Virus record (IMG/VR): IMGVR_UViG_3300031227_002958
Span: 1-24,000 of that record
Direction: 5' to 3' (one strand)
DNA: 24,000 nt
Source: a virus
The notes below the pieces were generated by a model. That model saw nothing but the letters and a program-made list of their open reading frames with translations, searched no databases and had not been told where the DNA came from. A program made the position numbers and the translations under genes. Position 1 is the first letter of the stretch; each line of letters opens with the position of its first letter. Of the stretch, positions 1 through 6,970 are shown one piece after another.

Positions 1-476
1 GCCCTCTGACGTGGGTAATCATCCTCTAACAAGCCAGAGATGATTGAGGTAATATTCCCCATCCCAGGATTGATGTCTCGACAGTATTCGTCGCCTTCAT
101 GGCCATGGCAGAACAGAAAACGACGCTTATCGATCACCTTCACGAAGTATTCTTCCTGTCGATCGATCAGCGCCATCCTGACTATTGCATCCAGTTCGCC
201 CGTCTTGATCCACTCTAGGAAGGCATTGTCGTGATTGCCAACGACATATCTTGCTCCCATTCTTTCCAGTCGTTCCAAGAGCGGGTAGTAATGTTCGACG
301 GATGCGGCAATATTTACTTGCCACCATTCCATCAAGTCTCCGAGGATGTAGAGTTTGTCGCCATCCTCCTCAACCCGATCGAGGAATGACTCGAAGAGAT
401 GCTGATTCTTCTTGAAATTGTCTCTCGGACCTCCATCGCCAAGATGTAGGTCTGACACAGCAATTATGTCACTCAT
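1..476 (-). CDS. Calcineurin-like metallophosphoesterase, partial (3' end beyond window)
   Basis: The reading frame starts with ATG at 476, coupled by an ATGA overlap to the stop of the upstream small gene, and stays open to the window edge (158 codons visible). The visible protein carries the metal-binding blocks of calcineurin-like phosphoesterases in order: SDLHLGD at residues 8-14, LGDLMEWW at about 46-53, GNHD at about 79-82 and a CHGHEGD block near 131-137. The pattern with a Trp-rich segment after GD is closest to the LpxH (UDP-2,3-diacylglucosamine hydrolase) type, but phages use this fold widely for phosphatases and nucleases, so the substrate is not decided. The last GHxH-type metal block lies beyond the window. 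It is the second such enzyme here; the other is at 2991-4058 and is not closely similar. Family assignment is firm, function is inference. Confidence 0.85.
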   Translation of the reverse strand, partial: MSDIIAVSDLHLGDGGPRDNFKKNQHLFESFLDRVEEDGDKLYILGDLMEWWQVNIAASVEHYYPLLERLERMGARYVVGNHDNAFLEWIKTGELDAIVRMALIDRQEEYFVKVIDKRRFLFCHGHEGDEYCRDINPGMGNITSIISGLLEDDYPRQR

Positions 477-682
477 GATTCTGATTCTGTTCCTGGGCGT
501 CTAGGTGTTTCCTTCGTGTCAAAGCATTCCAAGATAGAGATGCCTGTTGGCTGTTCATTGGTTCGTATTCCACCGGAAGAGGGTAGAGTAATCTTGTCCC
601 CGCAGTGGAGGCAGTGTGCCAAATCATTTCCTCGCGGGAAATGCAGGACCTCAATCGTCATATGCTTACAGACTTTCTTCAT
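473..682 (-). CDS. Small hypothetical protein with CxxC
   Basis: A 69-residue protein. Its ATG at 682 overlaps the stop of the upstream membrane-protein gene (ATGA), and its own stop overlaps the start of the downstream phosphoesterase in the same way, which supports it as a real member of the operon. It has Cys5, then a CLHC pair at about residues 24-27, with histidines between, so a small zinc-binding knuckle is possible but the full set of four ligands is not obvious. The C-terminal third is polar and probably disordered. I do not recognise a family. A shorter internal frame on the same strand is a shadow. Confidence 0.6.
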   Translation of the reverse strand: MKKVCKHMTIEVLHFPRGNDLAHCLHCGDKITLPSSGGIRTNEQPTGISILECFDTKETPRRPGTESES

Positions 683-996
683 TGATCGGCCTCTGCTGAG
701 ATGACTCGCCGGATGAACTTCCTTGCTGTCTTGAAGCGTAAGACAACGGCCCCACCGAGTAGCGTACCAATTGCTATGCCAACACCGTTAATGACTCCGG
801 AAGCCATTTGCGTCAACAGGGCAGGCCTCTCGAATACCATTTTAATAGACAGTCCAATTACGAACGTGATCATCAATACTGCGAGTGCCCCAGTGACGTA
901 CCCGGCGGCACGCCGCATAAATTCCCTTAGGTGCTCCATCCTCGTTGTCTTATGCAGCCAGTACTCCGTGCCGTATACTCTCTCTTCGTCTTTCAT
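679..996 (-). CDS. Small two-TM membrane protein
   Basis: A 105-residue protein. I chose ATG at 996 because a strong GGAGGGG Shine-Dalgarno lies just upstream and the start overlaps the stop of the preceding zinc-ribbon gene (ATGA); an in-frame extension to 1095 would run through that gene. The N-terminal 30 residues are charged and cytoplasmic-looking, followed by hydrophobic segments at about 32-54 and 65-87, then a basic tail (RFKTARKFIRR). Two helices with a short polar loop and basic ends also fit a holin or small channel, but it sits far from the other envelope genes, among nucleotide-metabolism genes, so no function is claimed. Its stop is coupled (ATGA) to the next gene. Confidence 0.65.
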   Translation of the reverse strand: MKDEERVYGTEYWLHKTTRMEHLREFMRRAAGYVTGALAVLMITFVIGLSIKMVFERPALLTQMASGVINGVGIAIGTLLGGAVVLRFKTARKFIRRVISAEADQ

Positions 997-1166
997 CCTT
1001 TTCCCCTCCCTATGCGACTTGGGTGTGGTTTCTTGATGACGAATGCCGGTGCTGTCCAGATCCGCTTCGTAATGAGGTAATGGCACGCCGGGCATGGTGG
1101 CATTGCAGTCTGATTTTCAGACTCGAATACCTTGTGGCAACGCATGCATTCATGGTCTGCTGTCAT
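993..1166 (-). CDS. Small zinc-ribbon protein
   Basis: A 57-residue protein read directly from the minus strand. Its ATG at 1166 overlaps the stop of the deoxyribosyltransferase-like gene (ATGA), and its TGA at 993-995 overlaps the ATG of the membrane-protein gene, so the gene fits exactly between its neighbours. It has two CxxC knuckles, CMRC at about residues 7-10 and CPAC at 25-28, the spacing expected for a rubredoxin-like or zinc-ribbon fold, and a basic tail. Such phage proteins often bind nucleic acid or another protein; nothing here says which. The motif and the perfect couplings at both ends make it likely real despite its size. Confidence 0.7.
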   Translation of the reverse strand: MTADHECMRCHKVFESENQTAMPPCPACHYLITKRIWTAPAFVIKKPHPSRIGRGKG

Positions 1167-1624
1167 GCGTCTTCCCCGATAATGGTCCGGGCGATCGCAA
1201 TGGCCACATCAAGGTCAGCAACTGCATAGTCTATCGCTTCGTCGAGCATGTCATGTTGATGGATATTCAGGACAGCAACAGGAAGTACTACGACGATCGG
1301 AATCCTCCGTTCGTAGGCCCATGCTATCTCCATAACTGTGCCAATACTGATTTTTTCAGCCTCTTTGAAATTAACGAGCAGGACGCTGGCGTTAACGCAG
1401 TCGTTATGGTCACGGCATAGAATACCACGGGCACTCGCCATCGGGCTGGACAATCCTGAATTATCGACGATCTCGTCAGGTGCCCAGAAGTTCTTAGTAC
1501 GCATTGGACTCTTACATTTGGTCGTTTCAGAATCTAGGCACCTCTGGGCATATTCACGCCAGCCGGTACAACCGCGATATGTACACCCAGTGATCGGGCC
1601 CGCTAGGTAAACTGAATGCTTCAT
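1163..1624 (-). CDS. Nucleoside 2-deoxyribosyltransferase-like protein
   Basis: A 153-residue protein starting at ATG 1624, overlapping the deoC stop (ATGA). It has the family pattern of nucleoside 2-deoxyribosyltransferases and the related DNPH1/Rcl deoxynucleotide N-hydrolases: an N-terminal strand and loop VYLAGPITG (5-13), an RDHNDC block (71-76) leading into ASVLLVNF, and the catalytic-Glu segment GTVMEIAWAY (95-104, Glu99). Members either exchange bases between deoxynucleosides or hydrolyse deoxynucleoside monophosphates to free base and deoxyribose-5-phosphate. Placement directly after a deoxyribose-phosphate aldolase favours an activity that yields or uses deoxyribose-5-phosphate, which is inference. 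The insertion between residues 14 and 60, with several Cys, is longer than I expect for the family. The family call is good; the choice between transferase and hydrolase is open. Confidence 0.8.
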   Translation of the reverse strand: MKHSVYLAGPITGCTYRGCTGWREYAQRCLDSETTKCKSPMRTKNFWAPDEIVDNSGLSSPMASARGILCRDHNDCVNASVLLVNFKEAEKISIGTVMEIAWAYERRIPIVVVLPVAVLNIHQHDMLDEAIDYAVADLDVAIAIARTIIGEDA

Positions 1625-2391
1625 TGCTTTGCTCCTGGGTCTAAGACTGAGATGTGAGATGTTCCGACAATACTTGCTCCGCAAGCTAACAAATGGCATG
1701 CCTGTCCGTAGGTATGGATTCCGCCGGCAGCCTTCACGCCGCAGCGAGTGCCCTTTGTGGCCTCAACCAGGAGCTTGACGTTGCCAGGGTGAGTCATATC
1801 CTGGTTGGCATACCCAGTCCCGGTTTTAACGTAGTCTACACCCTCTCTCGCGGCCTTATGGGCAATCTCCGACAATTGATGCGAATCCCAGTAGACGGCC
1901 TCTAGGATAATCTTCAGGACGGCATTGCGGCTATGGCAGAGGTCGACAAGCAGTGGAAGTTCTCCGCCTTCGCCCGTTAGGATCTCACGATCGCCCCCAA
2001 GATACCGTCCATAATTCAAGACAATGTCAAGTTCCCGGGCACCTTGTTCAATAGCGATCCGACCTTCATGGAGTTTGATCATCCTGAGATTCGTGCCATG
2101 TGGATACCCCACTGCAACGCTAACCGATTCAGCATGGTCCGCCGCGAACGAGACATTGATTGGGGCCACACAGATGGAGCGCATGTTATGCTTCTCGACA
2201 AGAGCGCAAGCATCCTTGATATCCCAAATCGAGGCCGTAGGCTTGAGGCATGCGAAGTCGATCTTCGTCGCCAGTTCTTCGGGATCGATCTTCGGTATGT
2301 TAACCTCATTGGGGTTAGGATCAAGCTTACTGGCCGGCCCGAACGGGGTCATTGCCGCCGGGTCGTAGGGAAGTGGCTCATTAGGATTCAT
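1621..2391 (-). CDS. deoC: Deoxyribose-phosphate aldolase
   Basis: A 256-residue class I aldolase that would cleave 2-deoxyribose-5-phosphate to glyceraldehyde-3-phosphate and acetaldehyde, reversibly. The DeoC signatures are all present: the KIDFACLKP start of the barrel (43-51), VAVGYPHG (92-99), ELDIVLNYG with Asp122 (120-128), LKIILEAV with Lys160, the Schiff-base lysine block VDYVKTGTGYA with Lys189, and GVKAAGGI with Lys220. Nothing catalytic is missing. ATG at 2391 gives an 11-base overlap with the upstream gene; ATGs at 2433 and 2418 are possible but lack a better ribosome site. About 40 residues before the barrel are rich in Pro and Asn and look like a non-catalytic extension, so a later start (ATG at about 2352) is also possible. 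It lies between a MazG-like dNTP hydrolase and a deoxyribosyltransferase-like gene. DeoC is unusual in phage genomes as far as I know. Confidence 0.92.
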   Translation of the reverse strand: MNPNEPLPYDPAAMTPFGPASKLDPNPNEVNIPKIDPEELATKIDFACLKPTASIWDIKDACALVEKHNMRSICVAPINVSFAADHAESVSVAVGYPHGTNLRMIKLHEGRIAIEQGARELDIVLNYGRYLGGDREILTGEGGELPLLVDLCHSRNAVLKIILEAVYWDSHQLSEIAHKAAREGVDYVKTGTGYANQDMTHPGNVKLLVEATKGTRCGVKAAGGIHTYGQACHLLACGASIVGTSHISVLDPGAKQ

Positions 2392-2815
2392 ATTCTGCGG
2401 TACTCTCTTCTGGGTCATAGGTTGGCATGTCATTGAGACAGTCGGGAAGGACGCCGCTCTTCTCCATTTCCTCGAAATGAATTATGCTCATGGCATTGAA
2501 GCAAACGGCCGCTAGATGATCTTCGTTTCTCATGCCCATCATATATTCTAACACATGGCGGAACATGGAAGCTACGCAGCGGGAATGCGACATCCCCTTC
2601 TCCCAGTTACGTTCCTGGTATTTCTTCGCCCCCTTCCTGTATAGTTCACCAATCCGCCAGAGAGCGAATGGCGAAATTAGATCTGGACGGGGCTTGTTCA
2701 CGGCTGAGTCTCGAACTGCCATGTCCTCGCCTTGCGATTCTACCGTATCGCCGCACTCTAGTCCGAATTCATTGCCTAGCCGTGCAGTTCTGACTTCGTC
2801 TCTGGTTTCATCCAT
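2381..2815 (-). CDS. MazG-like dATP/dGTP diphosphohydrolase family protein
   Basis: A 144-residue protein. ATG at 2815 is preferred over ATG 2833 because an AGAGGAA ribosome site lies 6 bases before it. After a polar N-terminal 40 residues comes the phage dATP/dGTP diphosphohydrolase domain (formerly DUF5664): KPRPDLIS (41-48), KGAKKYQERNW (61-71), a conserved Arg-His pair (86-87), and EDHLAAVCFNA (98-108). All-alpha MazG-type enzymes convert dNTPs to dNMP and pyrophosphate. The MazZ enzyme of 2-aminoadenine (Z) phages is a related pyrophosphatase, but no PurZ is visible in this window, so a Z-genome cannot be claimed. The acidic C-terminal 25 residues look unstructured. The neighbouring DeoC and deoxyribosyltransferase-like genes suggest it feeds dNMP into a breakdown or exchange route. 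Confidence 0.75.
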   Translation of the reverse strand: MDETRDEVRTARLGNEFGLECGDTVESQGEDMAVRDSAVNKPRPDLISPFALWRIGELYRKGAKKYQERNWEKGMSHSRCVASMFRHVLEYMMGMRNEDHLAAVCFNAMSIIHFEEMEKSGVLPDCLNDMPTYDPEESTAEYES

Positions 2816-2835
2816 TGGGTTCCTCTCTTTCATTT

Positions 2836-2991
2836 TTACTTGGCCCTGGTACGTCGATAAAGCTCCAGGCGAATGAGCGTCAAGCACTTCCTACAGATTA
2901 TCTGCCTCCCGTCATCTGCTCCGATGCTTCGATTGAATTCCCCAACCCGAAGGGTACGCAGGCATTCCGGACATTTCTTCATTTTGTTCAT
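2836..2991 (-). CDS. Small zinc-ribbon protein
   Basis: A 51-residue protein read from the minus strand. ATG at 2991 shares its A with the stop codon of the phosphoesterase gene (TGATG) and is preceded by a GGGAAGGA ribosome site. Two knuckles, CPEC (7-10) and CRKC (33-36), separated by 22 residues with a GADDGRQIIC turn, are typical of a zinc ribbon; the C-terminus is basic (YRRTRAK). It fills the gap between two well-supported genes with no wasted sequence. A role in binding DNA, RNA or a polymerase is possible, but nothing in the sequence decides it. Confidence 0.7.
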   Translation of the reverse strand: MNKMKKCPECLRTLRVGEFNRSIGADDGRQIICRKCLTLIRLELYRRTRAK

Positions 2992-4058
2992 CAGTCCTTC
3001 CCTTTATCCCGGTAAGGGCTGGTAACAAAGATGGGTGTCGCAAGCGTCACGCCGTAGCCCCGGTCGATTGTAATGAAGGTCTGTGTCGGGTGCTGGAATT
3101 CTGCCTTGATTGACAAAGCAAAGTCGTTGTAGCCCATTACACTGCCGCAGCTCACCCATTTACTGTGATGGTACAGGAAAGTGTGGAAGTGGCCGAAGAT
3201 ATCCAGGTCAACGGCGTTGGCCTTGTCCCAGGCTGCAACGGCCTTATTGACGGGAATCGTCAAGCCGCCGACACCACCACCGTAACGCATACCGTCGCCA
3301 TGATGAAAGCGAACCTTACGGCCCATAATCGTTTGAATGTTATGGTATCCGTCTGCAATGCGAAATTCCACGCGTGAATTTCGCTTATAGATTCGAGCCA
3401 TATTCTGGTACATGCCCCACTCGAAACTGTTGCGAGTGCTAGTTTTAATCCGACGCTTAGCGGTAGTGCGTCCATGATTGCCGACGCAACAAGGAAGGAT
3501 GACAGGGAGCCTAGTAGCCTTCCGAACATAATCTACCCCAGAGCATACAAGGTCAGTCACAAGGTCACATGCCTCGACTGGCGAGCAGCCGTTAGTTTCC
3601 ATCAGTTCTTCATGAATAAAGCCGGTGATTAAGTCGCCAAGTAACGGATGCCACATTTCCTTAACTGGAGCCCACTTACGGTAATGCTGCGTGAGTTCCA
3701 CGACCTTCTTGTAGTATCGTTTGATGCGCTTTTGGGCGATGTCTAAGTTATATTCGTTCTTTCCGTTTACACCTTCAGGAAAGACAGTTTCCTCGATATG
3801 CCAGTCCGTAGCGGGACAGATCACGGCGACGCCCTTAGAGGAAGCCGGCCGAGCAGCTTCTGAGAAGTCAACCTTACTGGGTTTCCTGGATAAGGCTTCA
3901 ATGAAATCAAGGCGAGCCTTGTAATGATCGATCAAGGCGGTCTGTTCGTCATACTTACCTTTCCAAGCCGACGACTCAGCCTTGGCTCTTGCTAATTCGG
4001 CACTCTTAGCGTTAGACTTGGCTGCTTCAATAAAATTTCTGGCATTACGTTCAGCCAT
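2991..4058 (-). CDS. Calcineurin-like metallophosphoesterase with N-terminal coiled coil
   Basis: A 355-residue protein whose ATG at 4058 overlaps the preceding stop by one base (TAATG). Residues 1-60 are helical and charged, probably a coiled coil. The phosphoesterase domain has the dinuclear metal ligands in order: DWH (Asp85, His87), LLGDLITG (Asp142), CVGNHGRTT (Asn194, His195), RFHHGDG (His253) and FGHFHT (His290, His292). The GNHGR form in place of GNHD, and the domain's length, match phage phosphoesterases placed in replication clusters and often annotated as Mre11/SbcD-like exonuclease or DNA repair enzymes. Lying just after RusA and Prim-Pol, it probably acts on DNA ends or nucleotides, but no partner ATPase (SbcC/Rad50) is visible here, so nuclease activity is inference. 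A second, shorter member of the fold is at 1-476. Confidence 0.85.
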   Translation of the reverse strand: MAERNARNFIEAAKSNAKSAELARAKAESSAWKGKYDEQTALIDHYKARLDFIEALSRKPSKVDFSEAARPASSKGVAVICPATDWHIEETVFPEGVNGKNEYNLDIAQKRIKRYYKKVVELTQHYRKWAPVKEMWHPLLGDLITGFIHEELMETNGCSPVEACDLVTDLVCSGVDYVRKATRLPVILPCCVGNHGRTTAKRRIKTSTRNSFEWGMYQNMARIYKRNSRVEFRIADGYHNIQTIMGRKVRFHHGDGMRYGGGVGGLTIPVNKAVAAWDKANAVDLDIFGHFHTFLYHHSKWVSCGSVMGYNDFALSIKAEFQHPTQTFITIDRGYGVTLATPIFVTSPYRDKGKD

Positions 4059-4267
4059 TATCTATATTCCCTCATGATTGAATTCAGACCTTCTCGGACG
4101 GTTCGGTTAGCTACATCTAGCTTCAATTCCTGGATCAAATCATCAGCGACACTCATGATTGGCACTGTAGGATCTTTAACCAGTTCCTTGGTAATCGCTC
4201 TGACAAAGGTCTGATCGGCCGGCCGCAGCCGGTGAAACCATGACCTATTTTGTTTAGTCCGTTTCAT
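4058..4267 (-). CDS. Small hypothetical protein, possible helix-turn-helix
   Basis: A 69-residue basic protein. ATG at 4267 overlaps the RusA stop (ATGA) and its stop overlaps the next start (TAATG). The second half, from about residue 37 to 69, is predicted helical with a short helix, a turn and an NRTVREGLNSIMREY helix, which could be a helix-turn-helix, while the N-terminus is Arg/Lys rich. I do not recognise a family. The tight couplings on both sides argue that it is translated. A DNA-binding accessory or transcription factor role is possible but unproven. Confidence 0.55.
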   Translation of the reverse strand: MKRTKQNRSWFHRLRPADQTFVRAITKELVKDPTVPIMSVADDLIQELKLDVANRTVREGLNSIMREYR

Positions 4268-4656
4268 TCGGTCCTCTGTAAGTATATAGTGATCCTAGGG
4301 GCGCTTTTGTCAATGAAAAAATTTGGTTGTTTTCTTTCCATGTACTCTGGGGTGTCATCTCTAACGATCCCAGCGTCTACGATACCGTCGTACACGGCCT
4401 TCAGCATAGCCATTGCATTGTCTTGGTCTCTACGTCGCTTCTGGGCGTGATAGTATTTCGGGTCGACCGCAACCCTCCCCCAGGGTAAACTGTCCAACTG
4501 TAGGGCCTCGCACGCCTCCTTGGACAGTCTTCGGAGCTTCTTTGAGGCCGCTGCTTTCATCATCCGCCCACCGATCGAGCCTGTCATCACATTCGGAGAC
4601 AGGACCGGGTTCGGAAGTGGAAGGATAATAGTAGCATCCTCTGGTTTATTGCTCAT
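4264..4656 (-). CDS. rusA: RusA-family Holliday junction resolvase
   Basis: A 130-residue endonuclease that would cut four-way DNA junctions before packaging. ATG at 4656 is chosen because GGAGGG lies 5 bases upstream; it overlaps the Prim-Pol stop by 11 bases. The RusA signature is clear: LPLPNPVLSPN at the N-terminus (12-22), then RRRDQDN (74-80) with acidic residues Asp77 and Asp79, Lys86, a YDGIVDAGI helix (89-97) and the closing RDD with Asp101. These correspond to the catalytic Asp and Lys residues of E. coli RusA, with the three-residue-longer spacing between DN and K seen in many phage members. Length is usual (about 120-140). It belongs to the recombination and replication block. Confidence 0.9.
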   Translation of the reverse strand: MSNKPEDATIILPLPNPVLSPNVMTGSIGGRMMKAAASKKLRRLSKEACEALQLDSLPWGRVAVDPKYYHAQKRRRDQDNAMAMLKAVYDGIVDAGIVRDDTPEYMERKQPNFFIDKSAPRITIYLQRTE

Positions 4657-6970
4657 CGATTCCCTCCAAGGCAAACTCCTGGTGAACAATCTGAAGAGTT
4701 GGTCGCCCCTTGCCCTTGATCTTTTGTGTCGTAATCAAGCCTGATTGTTCAAGATCGAGGAGAATGTCCTTCCTCTGGCCTGCAGTAAGCCATTGTGATT
4801 TTCGACTCAGTGGCATAAGTGCGACACCTTTACGGCCAGCAGCGTGAATAATGCGAAGCAGCTTCTGCTTCTGCTTCATGACTGGATTCTCGGCTACATT
4901 GGCACTGCAGTCTTCACCGACATTCTGCAGAAGATATCGTACGAGGTTGCAAGCATATTCAGCGACGACAGTGTCAATGGTTGGATTTTCAAAGGAAACC
5001 CCGCCGCAGACAATTGTCGCAATTCTAAAAGCATTTTCGACAGCCTTAAGCCAGAGCGGAGCGTATGCCTCGTGCATGACAGCGGCCTTGCAACAGTCTC
5101 GATCGAAATCTCTGAAGACCTTTAGGGCGCTGTCCGTGAGGCTGGCCCTGCGAGGCTTCGGCCCGAGGTTAATTAGTTCGGTGTCTTCTATTTCCGATAT
5201 TCTCTTGAGGTCACTCGCGTCGGCATGCCGGAGGACCTTAGCCTTGAACCATTTTCGCACATTCTCGACGATATGTTGTGATGGTCCCACTTCCCCATCG
5301 ACTTCCCATCGTTTTATATGGGGATACCCAGCCTTGAAGACTAGGCACCTACTGAGCCACCCATTGCTAATAGAAGCTTGGTCCAGGCTCTCATAGAATC
5401 CGTCGGGAGCAGTGGTCCCGTAGAGGCTAAGGCACGGCTGAACAAGCTTGCGAGGCTCCTGCGTAGCATACTCCTGAGAAATGTATGTCGTCCCAGAAGA
5501 AGAGTATAGCGTCATTAACACAGGGCGGATACCAGCACGAGAGGACCCAATGGCATTAGCGTCCTTCAGGAGGAAACCTATTTCATCGCATGGACAAAAT
5601 TGAACTGGATCGCGTGCTAACATGACTTCAATCGAAGATGCACTAGCAAAGTTACTTCCACCTAGGATGCCAGAACATCCAGCAAGTGAACAGAGGTTGC
5701 GAATTAGAGTTACACCGTGTTGCTTCCCGCAGGAAGAATCCCCCACTCCCATACAGTAAATATTGGTACGCATGTTGCGAGGGCCGGCAAGCTTCTGACC
5801 GAGCAAGGCACCATAAAATGCCAGGACGGCAGCGACAGACAGGAGTGGCTGGTAGACAAGTGCCGTGTTATTGATCCATTTGCACATATCACCAGTGACG
5901 CCAGGAGGGATGAGGATCCCTGAATCACCCAGCTCGTCTTTCTTGGGGGCCTCCCACACTGGCTCCGGAGAGGCTGCTACTTTCTCTGCAGGTAGTTCCA
6001 AGTGTGTACTTCCGAGTACCGAAACCGTGCTATCTTCGATCCATTGATCCACGACACTGTCCGGTATCGTAGGCAAGCTGGCGAGATCAATACTGTCTAG
6101 CTCGTTGAGCAGCCAGCCTTGCGGTTGATTTGGCGGATTGGCTGTGGCTTGCCCCACCTTACGGGCGAAATCGCGGTGGTCTTTCGGACTCCGCATATTC
6201 CAGGGCGGCTCACAGCGTGGATTGTAGTGTCCAAGGAGAAGCCTCATGGTGTCAGCTTCTGACAGTAGGAAACCATGGATCATCGCCGAGGCAGCCCACA
6301 GGAGCTTATTGTGACCGCATTGCCCCTGCACTGCCGGATCGCACTGTCGCAGATATTTAATGGCCCTGGTCTCAACGTCAGATGTCAGCTTCTGCCTACG
6401 TTGGACAGTCTCAGTCGCTTCTTTTATATGTGCCTCGGGCCGTAGACAGTCAGGGAATAAAACCGGCACGATATCCCACGGCTTCTCGCTAGCCCACGAA
6501 TATAGCTTGCCATTCGGATGCACTGACGGTGCCAGTATGACGTAGTACCCGTCGCCACGGATATCAACACCAGGCAGGAAGCTATTCTTGTTAGCCGGTG
6601 CAAGCGGAGAGCTGAAGAAGAGGTGCGCTCCACCAGATGGTGTTTCTTGCCTCAGTGTCCCTGGGATGTCGAGGTCCTTGATAGAATCGAAGCCGCTAGC
6701 GTTGTCTTTGACGTCAATGTCAGCTACATACAAACCTCCAGCACCGCTATTAGGCCCACAAGCCACACCGATATTGGCATGCGGCCACTTTTTCCACCAC
6801 TTTTCGATCTGTTTAGCGTCCACGGTGGCGTCACGACACCCATGTTTTGTTAGGGGCTCCTTCCCTTTCTGCTTGCATGGAAAGACCTTCCAACCTATTG
6901 AAGCATATTGTAGAGCAGCATCGATATGCAACCACCTTCTAGGAGGCTGGTTGGTTGAATCCGATGACAT
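4646..6970 (-). CDS. Bifunctional primase-polymerase/helicase (Prim-Pol plus DUF3987-like ATPase)
   Basis: A 774-residue replication protein. The N-terminal Prim-Pol (AEP) domain, about 15-190, shows the family pattern: YASIGWKVFPC (22-32), ATVDAKQIEKWW (48-59), GLYVADIDV with metal-binding Asp84 and Asp86, TPSGGAHLFF (110-119, His116), and GYYVILAPSV (141-150). Residues about 190-290 resemble a primase C-terminal helical linker. From about 355 follows a DUF3987-like ATPase with a P-loop at 408-416 ending GK, where the usual Ser/Thr after the Lys is Gln417, and a Walker-B-like CPCDEIG (459-465). The C-terminal 80 residues look like a winged helix (MPLSRKSQW...). ATG at 6970 overlaps the helicase gene by 32 bases; a TTG at 6931 is a weaker alternative. 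It would prime and unwind at the fork. No separate family-A or -B polymerase is in the window. Confidence 0.88.
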   Translation of the reverse strand: MSSDSTNQPPRRWLHIDAALQYASIGWKVFPCKQKGKEPLTKHGCRDATVDAKQIEKWWKKWPHANIGVACGPNSGAGGLYVADIDVKDNASGFDSIKDLDIPGTLRQETPSGGAHLFFSSPLAPANKNSFLPGVDIRGDGYYVILAPSVHPNGKLYSWASEKPWDIVPVLFPDCLRPEAHIKEATETVQRRQKLTSDVETRAIKYLRQCDPAVQGQCGHNKLLWAASAMIHGFLLSEADTMRLLLGHYNPRCEPPWNMRSPKDHRDFARKVGQATANPPNQPQGWLLNELDSIDLASLPTIPDSVVDQWIEDSTVSVLGSTHLELPAEKVAASPEPVWEAPKKDELGDSGILIPPGVTGDMCKWINNTALVYQPLLSVAAVLAFYGALLGQKLAGPRNMRTNIYCMGVGDSSCGKQHGVTLIRNLCSLAGCSGILGGSNFASASSIEVMLARDPVQFCPCDEIGFLLKDANAIGSSRAGIRPVLMTLYSSSGTTYISQEYATQEPRKLVQPCLSLYGTTAPDGFYESLDQASISNGWLSRCLVFKAGYPHIKRWEVDGEVGPSQHIVENVRKWFKAKVLRHADASDLKRISEIEDTELINLGPKPRRASLTDSALKVFRDFDRDCCKAAVMHEAYAPLWLKAVENAFRIATIVCGGVSFENPTIDTVVAEYACNLVRYLLQNVGEDCSANVAENPVMKQKQKLLRIIHAAGRKGVALMPLSRKSQWLTAGQRKDILLDLEQSGLITTQKIKGKGRPTLQIVHQEFALEGIDEQ

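Noticed and set aside
2044-2436. Plus-strand frame of 130 codons
   Set aside because: It is antisense to deoC, whose catalytic motifs are complete; no ribosome site or family pattern.
2381-2815. Evidence for a Z-genome (2-aminoadenine) phage
   Set aside because: The diphosphohydrolase family is shared with MazZ, but no PurZ or DatZ was seen in the window, so the claim is not supported here.
4215-4230. GGCCGGCC palindrome
   Set aside because: It is an 8-base palindrome inside a coding region with no repeats around it; chance is sufficient.
4851-5396. Plus-strand frame of 181 codons
   Set aside because: It lies entirely opposite the well-supported Prim-Pol/DUF3987 gene, has no recognisable motif and is an antisense shadow.
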